Notes under the pieces: generated by a model
The model's input: only the letters and a program-made list of their open reading frames with translations
Told to the model about the DNA's origin: nothing
The model's database searches: none
Shown: piece by piece, positions 1 through 12,373 of the stretch
Numbering within the stretch: the first letter of the stretch is position 1
How the letters are laid out: each line of letters starts with the position of its first letter
Source of the DNA: Chlorella sorokiniana
Taxonomy: Eukaryota > Chlorophyta > Trebouxiophyceae > Chlorellales > Chlorellaceae
Assembly (NCBI GenBank): GCA_025917655.1
Contig: CP084611.1
Span: forward strand, 4,836,001-4,900,000
Direction of reading: 5' to 3'
DNA length: 64,000 bases
Made by a program: the position numbers and the translations under genes

Positions 1-126
1 CTTCTTGGAGCACGCGGGTCCAGGCACCAGGCATGCCAGCAGCAATGACCCCCGACATGTGGTGGCAACCCACGTGGTGGCAACCAGTAACTGAAACAGG
101 CTGCCCAGCCCCTGCCCGCTGTGCAG

Positions 127-2328
127 TTGTCTCTTTTTTCGTGTTCCCGGTGCGGGCGCGGCACATGCTGGAGAAGCGGATGGCGTCCACGCTGCGCCGC
201 CTCGGCGACTTGGCAGTGTGGCTGGTGGGCCAAGTGTGTGTGCCGCCCGCGCCCACCACCGGCGCCATGCCGGGCCGCAGCGGCTCAGACCAGCAGTGGT
301 GAGGCGCGCTGGGCGGGCTGGGGGTGCGCGCTCTGCTGCCATGCTGTCGCCCAGCCGCACAGCGCTCAGCGAGGGTGTGAGCTGGGCACCGGCGGGGCGG
401 GCGCTCGCGTTGCAGCGTGCCGCCGCGTCGGGACCGTCTCGATCGCCTTGCCCTGCCCTCGCCTCGCTTCCCTCCACTGCTGTCTCATGCATGCGCGACT
501 CGCCACATCCACCCCCTCTCATTAACAAGCCGTGCCGTGTCCTCCCGCCGCCCTTCCCCCTGGGTTGCAGCCTCTATTCGGACGACGGCCTGCGGGGGCG
601 GCTGCAGCCCCTCATGGCCGCCACGAATGAGCTGGGGCGGGAGATCTCGGCCATGTGGCCGCTGCTGGATGCAGCCAACGCGGAGCTTGCTGTACGGCCG
701 CCGCACCGCTTCCCCACGGAGCAGTACAAGTGAGCGGGGCTGGTTGTGAGGAAGCGGCGTCGGTGGGAGCGGGGTAGGGGTTGGGGTGAGGAGGAGTTGG
801 GGCGGGGCGGGCCTGCCTCTACGCCTGCTGGGAGGCTTGACAGGGCAGCACCCCCTGCCACGCATGCTGCCGAATCTGCGCAGCCCCCGCCTTCACTCCA
901 CTGAGCCGCTGGCCGCTCGGTTCCCTGCGCTGTCGGTTGTCCCACAGGAACCTGCTGCACAGCTGCCACATCAGCGTGGGCCTCTGCTACACGCTGCTCA
1001 ACGCCATGCAGTGCGGCGACATCACGCTGGAGGTCGCTCACCGCCATGTGGGCCACCTGTCGGAAGCCGGGGTGCGCCTCACCGCCGCCTTCACCGCCCT
1101 GGGCTCCCTCATCCGCCCCCCAAGCACAAGCGGCGGCGGTTTGCGCGCCTGAAGAACCTCGCGGCGGCGGGCGGCGGCGGCGGCGGACGGCGAGGCGCAG
1201 GCCGAGGTGTCGCCGGCCTCGGCGACAGCTGCAGCGGCAGGAGGGGCCGCCACGTTGGGCAGCGCGGTGTCTCGCCCGCACAGCAAGGCGCGAGATATCG
1301 AGGTGGCTGGGGAGGTCAACACAGCGGGGGATGAGGAGGATGACCCCTTTGCTGAGCTGGACGGCTCGGGAGGTGGGTGGACGCTGGGCAGCGCTGGGCA
1401 GCAACCTCTTGTGGAAACCGCGCCGCTACGTGCCGCTACGTGCTTGTCGCTCCATCCCATCGCCAGAGGAGCGCAGTGCGCAGCTGCTACACTGCCTGTG
1501 GGCTGGCCGGCTGGCTCTGCCGCCAGCAGCTGCACCCTTGTCAGGGGGAGGGGTGGGGGGCTGGTGCCCCTTCTCTTGCTGCTTTCCCGACCTCACTCCT
1601 CACCCGGTTCCACTTGTTTCCCCTTTGCGTGTACCCCGCAGACGACGAGCCGCTGCCGGTGGTGGCCCTGTCAGAGAGCCAACTCATGTCCGCGCAGCAG
1701 ATGGCCCGCCACCTGTCCAGTATGCGGCGGCACGCCTCTGGGGACAGCGACGGCGGGCAGCGCACGGCAGACGCAGGCGCTGCAGCAACAGCGTTTGACG
1801 TCCCCACCGCTGCGCTGGCCAAGCTGTCCCCCTTGGCAGAAGCTGGCGGCGCCGAGGGTGGGCAAGCCGTAGGCGGCGGCGGCCTGGGGGACAGCCCGGG
1901 CGCCGGGGCGGAGCAGCGACGGGATTGGGCGCTGGCCAAGCTGGCGGCGCTGGTGGGAGCTGTGGAGCAGCTGGAGGCGGCGGCCTTGCGGGAGCGCAAG
2001 GCGCACCCGGATGCAGGTGCGCCCTGGAGGCTTGCTTGTCTGTGCGAGGGTTTGTCGGCGCGTCCAGCAGCGCTTGTTGTGGCGCGTTTTCACAATTGCA
2101 GGCAGATAACATGGGGGAAATCTTCTTCAGCTCGCAGAGAAATCAATGCTGGCCTTCCCTGCACCCTGCTGTGCAGAGGGCCTTCCCGCCTTCATCTTCA
2201 TCGTGCACGCCCTCATCAACCTCACCCGCCAGGCTGGCGCCTGCCTCACTGCCCTGGACCCGCAGCGGGGCGCGCGCCTGCACGGCTACTTCCAGGCGGC
2301 GCGGCTGCAGTCCCGAATGATGCGGTGA
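127..2328 (+). CDS. FUSC/ALMT-like membrane transport protein, 3' part (5' end outside window)
   Basis: Five exons are supported by splice signals and phase: 127-298, 571-729, 948-1372, 1642-2016 and 2177-2328 (stop TGA). The first visible exon carries the end of a membrane segment followed by FVFPVRARHMLEKRMAST. This hydrophobic-to-basic transition is typical of FUSC/aromatic-acid-exporter and aluminium-activated malate transporter proteins. Next come helical cytosolic stretches (LRGRLQPLMAATNELG; HISVGLCYTLLNAMQ), a Ser/Gly/Ala-rich acidic linker, and a C-terminal helix with FIFIVHALINLTRQAG. By family analogy it would move organic anions across a membrane; the substrate cannot be inferred. 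A C run at 1116-1121 needs one extra C to continue into KHKRRRFARLKNL. The family call rests on overall pattern, not a diagnostic motif, so a related membrane family is possible. Confidence 0.5.
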
Positions 2329-2684
2329 CAGGCGCTAGCGGTGGTGAAACGCCAGTTGAGGTTTGCGTTTGTGAGTGCCGGCGCGTGCTGCTGCAAGGAC
2401 CACCAGTTGTGCCCACATTGACAGGGCCAGCTTGCCGTGAGTCCTTCCTTGTTGTTGTGATCCGCAAAAGGCTGCCGATCGAGGAAAGCCGTGGTGTTAT
2501 AGAGTGGGCTGCCGCTTGGGGCGGTCAAAGGGCGGCATGCGCTGCGCTGCGCATCGCAGCTGGACGAGACCCCCTTTTTGTGTGGCGCCAATGATCGGAA
2601 GAGCGGGTTGTGCAATACGCCTGTCAGGTCTGTGGAGGCACACCCCTGACGGAGCAGCGTTTTGCAGCTTGTGCAGGCAGTTCA
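2329..2684. other. Intergenic gap between two same-strand genes
   Basis: Holds the 3' flank of the FUSC-like gene and the presumed promoter and 5' UTR of the next gene. I see no RNA gene, repeat or clear motif. Confidence 0.4.
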
Positions 2685-5600
2685 ATGAAGCGGTCTCGGC
2701 GAGCGCCCGAGCGGCTGGGCGAGTTCGCCGCCGTGGAACAGGTGAGCCCATTTGAAGCTATGATTGATTGTATGCACCGACTGGGGCCCACAGGGAACCC
2801 CGCAGTGGCATCACGCTTTTGAGGAGGACGTCAAGGTCGGGGAAGGAGGCTGGCTCGATTCCTGCTTGATTGCAGGATTGATCGGTTACAACAGCCAGCC
2901 GCGCAGTCACCGAACATTCAGCACTGTTTGGTTGTGGTTGCGCACTTGCGCCGGCGCCCGCCCATCTTTTCGCCCTCCTTTACTCCTCGCTGCTGCAGCT
3001 TGAAGATGCCCTGGAGCTGGACCATACAGAGTCCACATCAGATGATGCGCAAGAGGAAGGTCGTTACAGCAAGGCTGCTCGGCGCAGCGGCCGCCGGAGC
3101 CGGCCAGCACCCACCATCACCGCTGACCAGCTGTCGGTCCTCCTGGCGGGCGCCCCAGCTCTTGTGGACATGCTGATTCAGGAAGACAGCATTCGATGCA
3201 TCACGCTGGTGGCAAGGGATGCGGTCAACCTTTCCATTGCGACTGGGGGCCGCATTTCCCTGGAGCCGGTGTGGGATGCGTTGGCGGCTCTCATTCAGTA
3301 AGCAGGGCAGGGAAGGCAGCCTTCTCCTGTCAGCCGCAGAGTGGCACTGCCGCCTGTCCCTTTGCAGTGTGGATGTACCAATACTACAGAACCAGGGGTC
3401 ACTTGCAAGCTGTACATCTGTGCTTACAGGAAGGAGGGCAGGCCGGGCATCCGCGCAAGGCAACGCACAGACTCCGACTCATGCGAGTCATCGTGGGAGT
3501 CTGATGAGGAATGTTTGCCTCGATTGCCGGGCGCCAGCCCACCGCCAGCAAAGCAGCACCATTGCACCCGCAACGAGCGGACGCCCCAGCCTGCACGACC
3601 GCCCGCGCTGCAAGTGGTGAAGGCGGCGGTGGCTGCCAACCCAGCCCGCCAAGTGTGGGTCCCCCGGAACGAGGCGTTGCACAGCCTGAGCCTGACCCTG
3701 CGGGAGATCGAGGTACAGCCAGCGGGCAGCCATTGGCTCACGCGCTGCTTGCTGCGCTGCTGCATCCCCCGCTTGGCTGCCTGCCCACCCCAGACCTGCC
3801 CGCCGCTGTTCCGCCTGCCTTTCGGCCGTCGTTGATTTCACGGTCGCTTGCGATGCAGGGCGCGTCCATCAAGCGCTCTGGGAGGGGTGGGCGGGCGATG
3901 GTGAGCGATCTCGTCATCCGCGCCGCCGCCCACCGCAAGCACGGCGATGCGGCCCAGCTGGAGGCACGCAGGCGTGCCTCGGCGGAGCGCCAGACCAAAC
4001 TGGCTGAGACGCGGGAGCAGCGGCGCAGAGACAACGAGGTGCAGCGCAGGGCAGAGATCCAGGCGCGGTGCGTGTGCGTCCAGCGGGGCGGCTCTCCGAG
4101 CTGCGCTGCTGATTGGCCCTCGATTGGTCCCTCGATTGGTCCTTTCAGGGTTCTCGGTTTTGAAGGAAGCCGGGCTTTCAAAGCCTCTGGCCACCTCCAA
4201 GGCGCACGCTTTGCCGCCCCTGCAGGCTGGAGAAGGGGGCGTGGAGGGGGAGACGTTGGAGGAGCAGCTGCAGGCGCTGCAGGAAGCTCCTTTCATGTGT
4301 CTGGTGCGGGAGTACATCTCGTATGGCTACGTGCTCCCTAACCTGGGCATGGTCAAGGTGGTGAAGGGCATCCTGGACTGGCACTACGAGATGCACGCGC
4401 GGCAGGAGCGCCAGCTGGTGTTGGACCACAGGTGGACCTGGGGGCCCACGGGACGGCGGGGTGCATGGCTGGGTGTAGGGCTTGGGCAGCGGGGGGGGGG
4501 GGCGCGCGCCAAGGAGGAGATTCCCGAGGCTGCCACCCAGTGCAGCCTTCATGCCCGCATCCAGTCGCCCAACTCTTTGAAGTGAGAGGCAGTCGGTTGG
4601 CGCACAAGTGCGCACACATGTACAATTCTGCTGCAGGCTGCAGCAGGAGGGACTTTGCCGTGGTTCAGGCTGGACTGGCGCTACTTTTCCTTTCAAAACA
4701 GCGGGCTGGTGGAGGAGGTGGAGGCGGTGGTGGCGGTGGCACAGCGTCAGCAGGAGGGGCGGCGCCGCACTCTGGAGCGCCTGCTGGAGCTGGAGGAGCG
4801 GTGGGTGGGAGGCCTGTGTGTGTCTGTGTGTGTGTGTGTGTATGTGTGCACTCGTGCGCGTGTGTGTGTGTGTGCATGTGTGTGAGAGAACGACGGGGAG
4901 GGAGGGAGCGAGAGATGAGAGTTCTGCAGGCATCCAGCGTGTGTCAGCGCGAGTCTCTGTGCACCGAGAGGCGTGGGCGGATGGCAAGGGATGCCGGCCA
5001 GTCGCCCATGCGCACAGCCTTGTCGCCGCACCAGCATCCCATGTCTGCGTCACAAGGCCTCACCGTCTTGCATGGCATTGCCCTTGCAGCCTGGACGCTG
5101 CTTGCCTGTCGTGCGTCTACTCAGCCACCTCGCCGCTTTTCGCCCGCTGGGCAGCCACGGGCGAGGGCGACATTGAAGGCCAGGTGGCGGCGCTGCAGGC
5201 CGAGCTGCGACGCGGGGTGGAGCTGGCAGCGCTGCTGGAGCATAACGGCCTGCTGTACCGCCGCAAGGCGCAGCGCTGCCGGCAGTACGTGGCGGGGCTG
5301 GCGGCGCCGGGGACCACCGCCGCCGACATCGTCCAGAGCCTGCTTTTCTCACTGGCCAGCCAGCACAAGCACACACTGCGGCTGCTGAACAGGCGCGTCC
5401 TGGGACTGGCCAGCATTGGAGAAAGGCTGAGCAGCTGCACAGCTTGCCATGGTAGACGGGAAACGCTAGAGCCGCACTCAAATGCGCACCTGCAAGCTTC
5501 GAATGCCTTCCTTGCTGTGCAGGCTTGCAGCCGAGCGGCTGCCCCCGACCTGTCGCACCCGGCTGCCAAGGCCTTCCTGGCCAACAGCTCCAGCAGGCCC

Positions 5601-5885
5601 AGCCTGGAGAGCGTGGTGGAGGCTGTGAGGGCTTCACACAGCGGCCGCTTCGCCGCAGTTTCTTATTGGCCGCTCGGCGCGCCCCATCAGGGCAGCGCGG
5701 GCGCAAGCCCGACGACGGCGACGCGCTGTGGCGCCTCGTTGCTGCCGCGCCGGGCAGGAGCCCCGGCAAGCGCTTTGCCCTGGTCTGCCCTGGATCCGCC
5801 CCGATACTTAGCTCCTCAAAGCTCGGGCGGGGCGCATGCTGAGGTCGAGGCCTGTGCCAGGAAGACATCCTGCCTGTTTCTATGA
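2685..5885 (+). CDS. Unidentified multi-exon protein with charged coiled-coil segments
   Basis: I do not recognise this family. The start is ATG 2685 (MKRSRRAPERLGEFAAVEQ). Exons with good splice phase are 2685-2741, 2794-2835 and 2999-3297; later coding blocks lie near 3367-3712, 3858-4067, 4149-4431, 4637-4800, 5089-5400 and 5524-5885. An acidic/basic N-terminus leads to a compact helical block with TITADQLSVLLAGAPALVDM. This is followed by an Arg/Glu-rich coiled coil (RRASAERQTKLAETREQRR), a conserved-looking block (FMCLVREYISYGYVLPNLG; KVVKGILDWHYEMHARQE), a second coiled coil rich in Glu/Arg, and a helical C-terminal region. No signal peptide or membrane segment is visible. Frames clash at 3367 and 4149, so one or two single-base errors or misjudged introns are likely. 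The last exon reads open in two frames, giving stops at 5842 or 5885. Confidence 0.5.
4491..4502 (+). repeat. 12-G homopolymer in an intron
   Basis: Uninterrupted run of about 12 G followed by GC alternation, in the intron between the blocks at 4149-4431 and 4637-4800. Its length may be unreliable in the assembly. Confidence 0.8.
4817..4885 (+). repeat. (TG)n microsatellite in an intron
   Basis: Imperfect TG dinucleotide tract with CG and CA interruptions, followed by a GA-rich stretch. It produces spurious His/Thr and Val/Cys reading frames on both strands. Confidence 0.9.
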
Positions 5886-6729
5886 GCCCCTTCTCGGTAT
5901 CTTGGCATTTTTGTGAGAGAATTAAGCGTCATCCTCAGCTGCTCCTCTTTTTCAGAATAGCAGAGTAGAACCCCAAACTCCACCCTTTGCATCGCGCTTG
6001 GCTCAGTGTTAACTGCCCCTAGCCAGATCCTCCCTTGCACAGATGTCCACCTTGCCAATGACGCCTCCAATGCGTGCATGGGCTGCGCTGAGATGCGTTC
6101 AAAAGTGTTAAAACTGATTGGTCTCGGCTTGCCTAGAGTGTGCCAGTGTGCAAGCCAAAGAAAAGCTTGTCTGCTTGTTGAAGCACAGACGGGAAGACAA
6201 GGGGCGCTGGCTGGGTTGCGGAAGCGGCTCTGTGGGATCAGCACAGCAGGTTGCTGAGGAACCGAAGATTAGCGTAAGGTGTGAGGGACGGGTGCAATAC
6301 GTGTTGGGAGCAGGGGCTGGCTGCCTGTGAACGCCCGGCAGGGGGCAAGCGCAGCAGGTGACGGAGTGAGCTCCCGCAAGAATCGGCAAGGGGCCATGCT
6401 GGGGGACGCAGAGGCAGTGACAAAGTGGGGGCACGGAATGCACGGCTGTGTGCGCTGCAGGGAGGGCGGCAAGGGGCAGGTGCCTGGGGCGCTGTTGCAG
6501 CGCCCCACAGAGCCTCCCCTGGGGGCGTGCATCACAGCGCTGTCGGCGCACGGCGCAAATACACACAACACGGCAAAAATTGGGGGCGGCGGAGGACGCC
6601 GCGGCAACAAGCGACGCTGTCACGGGGCGGAGCAACAAAGGAACACTGCTGGGTGCATTCAATGTTGAATGGAGGGAGAGCTGGCGGCACCGCACGCATC
6701 CGCGGTGGGATGCATCGACGCCGCGGCGC
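5886..6729. other. Convergent intergenic region and 3' flank of the minus-strand carrier gene
   Basis: From about 6290 to 6730 the plus strand is rich in G and A, so the minus strand is pyrimidine-rich, as in other 3' flanks in this window. No gene or RNA is supported. An apparent 200-codon C-terminal extension of the carrier runs through here, but it is explained by a missing G near 6756. Confidence 0.4.
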
Positions 6730-7295
6730 TCAGCGCTGCGTGGCGTTGGTCTGCACCCCAGCAGGCGCTTCATGAGCTCGTAGGTGCAGAACGCGATGGC
6801 CACCCCAGGCACCACCTGCGGGTGGAAAGGAGCAGGAAGGAGCAGGGCGAGCAGCGCGGGTCAGGCGACAGAACGGGGCACCCCCGACGCGCTCAGCGCT
6901 ATGCAGCGACGGTCTGCGGCGCCGCGTGCTCGCCCTGCAGCACCGGGCAGCAGCAGCAGCAGAACGCCAGAGGCTGCAGCGTGGAGAGAAGGCGGCAGCG
7001 GGCACCTTGTAGTACTCGGGCAGGATGCCGGCGTACAGGCCCCGCACGCCCTCGCGCTGCGCAATGATGTTGGGGGGAGGAGAAAGGGGGTGAGGGGGGA
7101 TTGGCAGGGGCCCCGGGGTTGCCCTGTTGCACAGAGATACACAGCAGTGCGACGCCGAACAACGGGCGGCCGCCTGAAAGCGGCGCTCGCTGCAGCGGAG
7201 CAGGCTACTGAAGCAGTGTCTGGCACAGGAAACTGGAAAGGGGCCCACCTGCACCACGGAACGGAACATGCCGCGGAAGGTGCCGGGCATCTGGC

Positions 7296-7326
<31 letters not shown>

Positions 7327-8895
7327 CTGGCCGCGCAGCTGCAGGCGGCGGCGCACGAGGTCCAGCGGGAAGGTGGCCGTGGAGGAGGCGAGGCCAGCGG
7401 CGGAGCCGCAGGCGAGGGTGGTGGCCACGCTGGGCGTGTCCTGCCCGCTGTGCGCCAGCCAGGCGGAGCGCATCGTCTCGTATGCCGCGTAGTTTATCGC
7501 CAGGCTGGGGGCCACCTGCAGGGCAAACAGACGCGCAGGATGGCAAGTATGTGGGGGCGTGCACTTGCGGCCATGCGGACGGGGAAGCAGGCAGGGAGAG
7601 GCAAGGGCACAGGCGGCGCACAGAAAGACGAAGCCAGTGCAGCTGAGGCCAGGGGAGCAGTACAGCTGAGCCCCGGCCAGTACCTGCAGCAGGGTGGGCC
7701 CCAGCCCGCGGTACAGCCCCCGTGCCCCCTCGTCCGCCACGATGCGCCGCAGCGCCTGCCCGATGCCCGTGTAGTAGCGCTGCGAGGTCTGCGCCGCCAG
7801 CCGCGTGCGCACCAGGTCAAGCGGGTAGGCCTGGGGGAAGGGGGTGGGGGGTGGAACCGTGAGGTGCGAGTTCGTGCTGGGCAGACGGGTGCCTGGTCAG
7901 CTGCCTGTTCAACCCAGCAAGGAGCCGGGAACCGCTACAGCGGCAACAAGTTCTGCAATGCCCCAAGCCAGCAACAACGTCGTGGGGCATGGGGAAGCAC
8001 AGCAGCGGCCGGAGTGCCTCCCCGCGCGCCGGCCGCCCTGCATCTGGCCTCTCACCAGCGCGCAGGCCGACATGCCGGCGAGGCCGCCAGCCACGAGCCG
8101 CCGGGTGACGTCGGCGGGGGCCCAGGCACCCTGCGAGGCCTGGACGTGCGTCTTCCACAGCTCGTTCACGTGTTCGTACACCCAGAAGTTGGCTGCTGAG
8201 TAGGGCAGCCGGTGCACGATGGTCACGCCGTTGCCCTTCCACAGCGCTGCCAGCCCCTCCCGCGCCGCCACGTGCCGCAGCGCCGCCACCACGCCCAGCC
8301 GCATGGGCGGCAGCGCGCTGCTGCTGCTGCTGCTGGCTGCTGCTGCCGCCGCGGCCGCGCTGCCGTGGCCCGCGCTCGCTGCTGGTTGTAGGCTGGAGAC
8401 TTGGTAGAGGATGGTGAGGCGCGCCAGCGGCGCTGTGCACGACTTGCTAAAGGCCCCTGCCACGCCGCCAGACAGCAGCAGCTTGGCCTGCTCGAAGCTG
8501 TCGACAGCCAGGTATCTGCCGCTCGCCTCCCCCTCCTCCTCCTCCTCCTCCTCCGAGCTCGCCGCGAGGGCCGCCGCAGCAGCACCGCCGCCGCCGCCGT
8601 CTCGCGCTCCTAGACGCTCCTCATCCGCAACAACGGCCCGGGTGATGTCCGCCTCTGTGTCCTGTCCCTCTGCGGCAACACACACTCCAGGGCAAGTCAG
8701 CGACGAAAAGGAACGACGGACTGATGGAGAGCGGGGGTGCGGCGGTCAGGCGGCGCCTCCGCTGTCAGCGGACGCTGCAAAGCGTGGCTCTTTGCAATTC
8801 AAAATATCATACCCGCTACCTGCGGCAATACCTGAAAGTCCCGCGTCGTCACCAGGCAGAAACTTGGAGTGGGGCAGAAACGAGTGCCCGCTCAT
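6730..8895 (-). CDS. Mitochondrial carrier family protein (plant adenine-nucleotide-carrier-like clade)
   Basis: Six exons: 8832-8895, 8056-8669, 7684-7830, 7249-7515, 7006-7056 and 6730-6815. ATG 8895 opens with MSGHSFLPHSKF and phase is kept into exon 2. Three carrier repeats are clear: AGAFSKSCTAPLARLTILYQ, then AYPLDLVRTRL and TFPLDLVRRRLQL, each with the PX[D/E]XX[K/R] signature or its first-repeat variant. GLYRGLGPTLL and GLYAGILPEYYK follow the second and third. The Cys-Thr-Ala-Pro-Leu form of the first signature matches plant carriers such as At3g53940, as I recall them. The N-terminus is acidic with a poly-Glu run and not a canonical presequence; poly-Ala/Ser lies between helices 1 and 2. 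The normal C-terminus (KRLLGVQTNATQR) needs one extra base in the C run at 6756-6759. The product is an inner-membrane solute exchanger; the substrate is not determined. Confidence 0.88.
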
Positions 8896-9444
8896 GCCTC
8901 GGCTCGACCGCGCCCAAGGCACCGCTTTACGCCACCCAGTGGGGGTGTGAGCGGCGTTGGCACCAGGAACGCCAGAGATGAGTCACGCTGCCGGCGGCGT
9001 GATTGTATGCCTTAATCTTAAAGGCACCCAAACCTCGCGTTTGGCAGAAAGGTAGATCTGGAGTTGAGAGGACACCGTCAATTGAACGAAGCGGCGTGAA
9101 CCTGATGGGTTAGTGCACACGGTGCGGCGTCTGGCGCCTGCAGAGCTGGCAGGCGCCTCCAGCAGGGTCCGTAGTAATGGCTCTGACAGCTGTACCCTGG
9201 AACCTGCTGCTTGGTGCTCTTCAACCTGATGTTCATGGGCATCGCAATGAAGGCGCTGATGCAGAGTGCTCTGCTCGCGATTTTGGAGACCAAACCCAGG
9301 TCAAAAAAGCAAGTATATCACAGGTTTATTGCATGCATACGCTGGCCGGTGAAGTGAGGATCACAGAAGATAACATGCTTCCTCTGGTTCAAGGTGCGGT
9401 TGGAGCAATCTGTTCTGTGCACCGCGCCTCACTTGAGAGCCTGC
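8896..9444. other. Intergenic gap between two minus-strand genes
   Basis: Contains the promoter side of the carrier gene and the 3' flank of the transporter upstream. The stretch 8990-9100 is locally AT-richer than its surroundings. No gene or structured RNA is evident. Confidence 0.4.
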
Positions 9445-12081
9445 TCAGCTCCGGCAGCAGCCGACTCCGGCGCCGCCGGGTGGCGTGCACCAGAGGCAGC
9501 TTCTCAGACTCAGCTGCTGCCTCCCGTTTGGGGCCGCATCCACGGTCTTGGGCTTGGCGGGACCCCTGCTCAGGCTCTTGTAGTACAGGGCACCTGAGAG
9601 GAGGAAGGGCAAGCAAGCAACATGCTCAGGAATGAATGTGCAGCCGCTTGCAGGCCCGACACGTGTCGAACACCGCAGCAACTGGGGCCGCCACCTCCGC
9701 CCAGACGGCCCTTGACAAGGGTGTCCAGCGGACTTGCACTCACCAAAGACCATCACGGTGCCGACCCACTGGCCCGCGGAGAGCGGGTGGGCAAACAGGA
9801 GGCAGGAGAGGAGGATGGAGATGAACTGGCGCGTGGTCATCACGGTGGCAAACAGCAGCGCGCCAAACGTCTTGATGGTGTGGCTGATGAAGAGCTGGCC
9901 CACGGTGGCGGCGGCAGACAGCATCAGGATGGAGGCCAGGGCCTCGGGGTGGCGGCTCACAAAGCTGCGGGCGGGATGGGCGGTACAAGAGCGTCCAGCA
10001 CAGGCATGAATGCAGAGGGAGCCGTGTGGGCGGGCATGCAGGGCCCAGGCCTGGCAAAGGCGCAGGACAGGCCTGAGAGCACGGCGGCGTGGCCCGGATT
10101 TAGCCCCCGCAGAAGGCTTGCTGCATCATGGACCGAGTGCGCACCTGATCGCCGGCATCAGCTGCCCGGCGGAGATCAGGCCCAGCAGGGAGAAGGTGGC
10201 GGAGAATGAGGTCACATCTGCATCGCAGGGAGAGAAGGGGCCAGCGTCGCAAGTCGATTCACACGCTGCGCACGCTGTGCAGCGGCAGCTCCGCGTCGGA
10301 CGCGCTGCCCAGTGCCGCAGGGGCAGCTCGGGCGCCCCAAAGCAGCCTTCTCGCTGAACAGGAAACCAAACCCAGGGGAGCAGGCTGAGGGGCAAGCGAC
10401 GCGGCCCTGGCCAGGCTGGGAAGGGCAGCCCGTCACGAGGACCCCGCCGGGCCTCCTCCACTCACACAGGATCTGGTTGTAGATGGTCATCTGGTAGCCC
10501 TTGAACAGCTTGTCCTGGAAGGTGGAGGTGAAGCCGTCAAAGCCCAGGTAGCCCAGCATGAGGGCCAGGCCAAAGGCGGAGGAGTCGTCGCCGGCGTGCT
10601 TGCTCTTGACGGAGCCGGTCATGAGGAAGAGGGAGCAGCCCAGCGTGATGAGCAGCGCGTTGAGGTAGTCCTTGGGGCCTGCAGAGGGGGGGGCAGCGTG
10701 CTGTGCGAATGGACAAACATGGCAACCCGCATGGAGAGGGACATCTGCGAGGCTGAGGGTTGGCTAGGTGCGGCTGGAAGAAGAGCCCGGAGGGGGGACG
10801 CGCGCGCGGCGCACAGCGGCCAGCACGGCTGCCGCAGCCGGCAAGGGTGTGCCAGCGGCGGGGGCCATAAGGAGCGGCGCATTGTGAGTGGGCAGTCCGA
10901 CGAGTGCCCCACCATGGCTGGGTCCCTGTACTGCCCCTGTACCGCCTCACCGTACTTCTTGCGCATGATGATGGTTCCCCAGATCATGACGGGGATCATC
11001 TTGGCGCACTTGCCCAGCGTCTGCGACGTGGCGCGGAGCGAAGGCGCGGCAAGCCAGGCGCAGGCAGAGTGAACTTGAGGAGCACCTGTTGCCAGTGTTT
11101 GGCTGCCGCGGCAGGTGGGCTCCCCGACCCAGCTTCCGACGCAGGCTGACTGCAAGGCTGCTCTCTCGATTGCTGGGCTGCCTGCAACACCTGGCTGTTG
11201 CACAGCGTGCAGTCTGCTGGTCACACCACCCCCCGCACCCAGCTGGCACCTGTTTCACGCACCTGCATGGGGAAGGAGACGTGCTTGAGCGCCTCATACT
11301 GGCAGAAAGTGGCCACCACGTTGGACACGCTGACAGCGGCGTAGTTGTAGGGGGGCCACGGGGCGCAGGTCCTGGCCGTACAGCTGCGGTACAAGACAAG
11401 TGGGGGAGGCGCGAGATGAGGTGGCCTGGCGCCCACGGGTCGTGCGCAGCACACTCCCGAGAGGCGCGGTCGTTACATAGCGCTTGCAGCAGAACCGTAA
11501 ACACTGCCGGGATGCTCAGCCTTTACTTATCACAGTCAGCTGGCAGGCAGCTCGCCAGCAGGGGCGGCGGCGGCGGCGCACCAGCAGCATGGAGAGCGCC
11601 ACCGTCATCGTGGTGAGGCGGTTGCAGCACCAGGAACAGCGAGAAGGTGAAGGTCTCACCCCGAAGCTGCCCTGCATGATGTGCTCCTGCAAGAGGGGCC
11701 GGGTGGAGGAGTGTTGAGGCAGCAGCCGGGCCTTGGCCGCCCGGCCAGTCGGTCAAGACGTGTTGGGGTCAAGCAGGCCATCAGGCGCTCGTGTGCTTGG
11801 TTTGCGCTATCTAGCAGTTGACCAAGGACATTGTCGCAAGGTTGCGGCCACTTCCGGCGAGGTTTGGAGCGCGCTTTCAATTCAAGTGGTCGCTGCAAAG
11901 CAGCCAACCCCAGCGTGCCCGGCGGGAGACGTGCCCTGAGATGCTAGTGAGGGCTCACCTGCAGGACCCCGTAGAGAACGAGACATCCTATCACGCCACC
12001 ACAACACCAGGCCAGGTGCAGTTTCTCGTTCGCTCGAACTTTGCTGAAAGCAGCATCCCAAAGGCCTAGGATGCCGCTCAT
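9445..12081 (-). CDS. Nucleotide-sugar/PAPS transporter, SLC35B2/plant UTR type
   Basis: Eight exons: 11959-12081, 11582-11686, 11263-11383, 10951-11020, 10466-10678, 10145-10217, 9744-9964 and 9445-9593, about 355 residues. Multi-spanning Golgi/ER transporter with strong family blocks: [20 protein letters not shown] at the N-terminus, [58 protein letters not shown], and the C-terminal [20 protein letters not shown]. These match SLC35B2/B3 and the related plant UTR proteins, which carry PAPS or UDP-sugars into the Golgi or ER lumen; the substrate here is not fixed. The short C-terminal exon has Lys residues. Exon 2 and exon 3 need single-base corrections (around 11640-11665 and in the 6-base run 11350-11355). 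It diverges from the small gene starting at 12374. Confidence 0.88.
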
Positions 12082-12373
12082 TTGTTTGTCTTTAATCCCC
12101 GTCTTGGTTGGCCGCTCCCTGGGGAGCGGGGAAGCAGTGTCTGGGCGGGAGGCAGCTGGCAAGCCGGCTTCTTGAGATTATATGGCGACACTCAGTCGTA
12201 TCACAAATGATCGTGGGGCAAGGTGCCTGACAGTCAAGAACACAACCCTCAAAGTGAATGTACTTCTTAGCAGTACGAGGGATGGACACAAGCTGCATGC
12301 ATGGGGGATTGCACACACAAAAACCTTAAATTCGTGACGAGCTTCACGTTTATGCGAGCCCAGTGCGGAGAGA
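12082..12373. promoter_or_regulatory. Shared divergent promoter region (transporter / small protein)
   Basis: 292 bp separate the two start codons on opposite strands, so both promoters and 5' UTRs must lie here or overlap. It is less GC-rich than its surroundings. I see no unambiguous TATA box. Confidence 0.4.

Noticed and set aside
574-1404. Long minus-strand open frame opposite the first gene
   Set aside because: It overlaps three well-phased plus-strand exons and shows no conserved motif; a shadow frame caused by high GC.
4665-5053. His/Thr-rich minus-strand frames
   Set aside because: They are translations of the TG microsatellite and not genes; the same applies to frames at 43080-43453 and 51592-51981.
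6108-6815. Apparent 200-residue C-terminal extension of the mitochondrial carrier
   Set aside because: One added G near 6756 gives a normal carrier end and a TGA at 6730-6732. The extension is low-complexity and lies in 3' flank.
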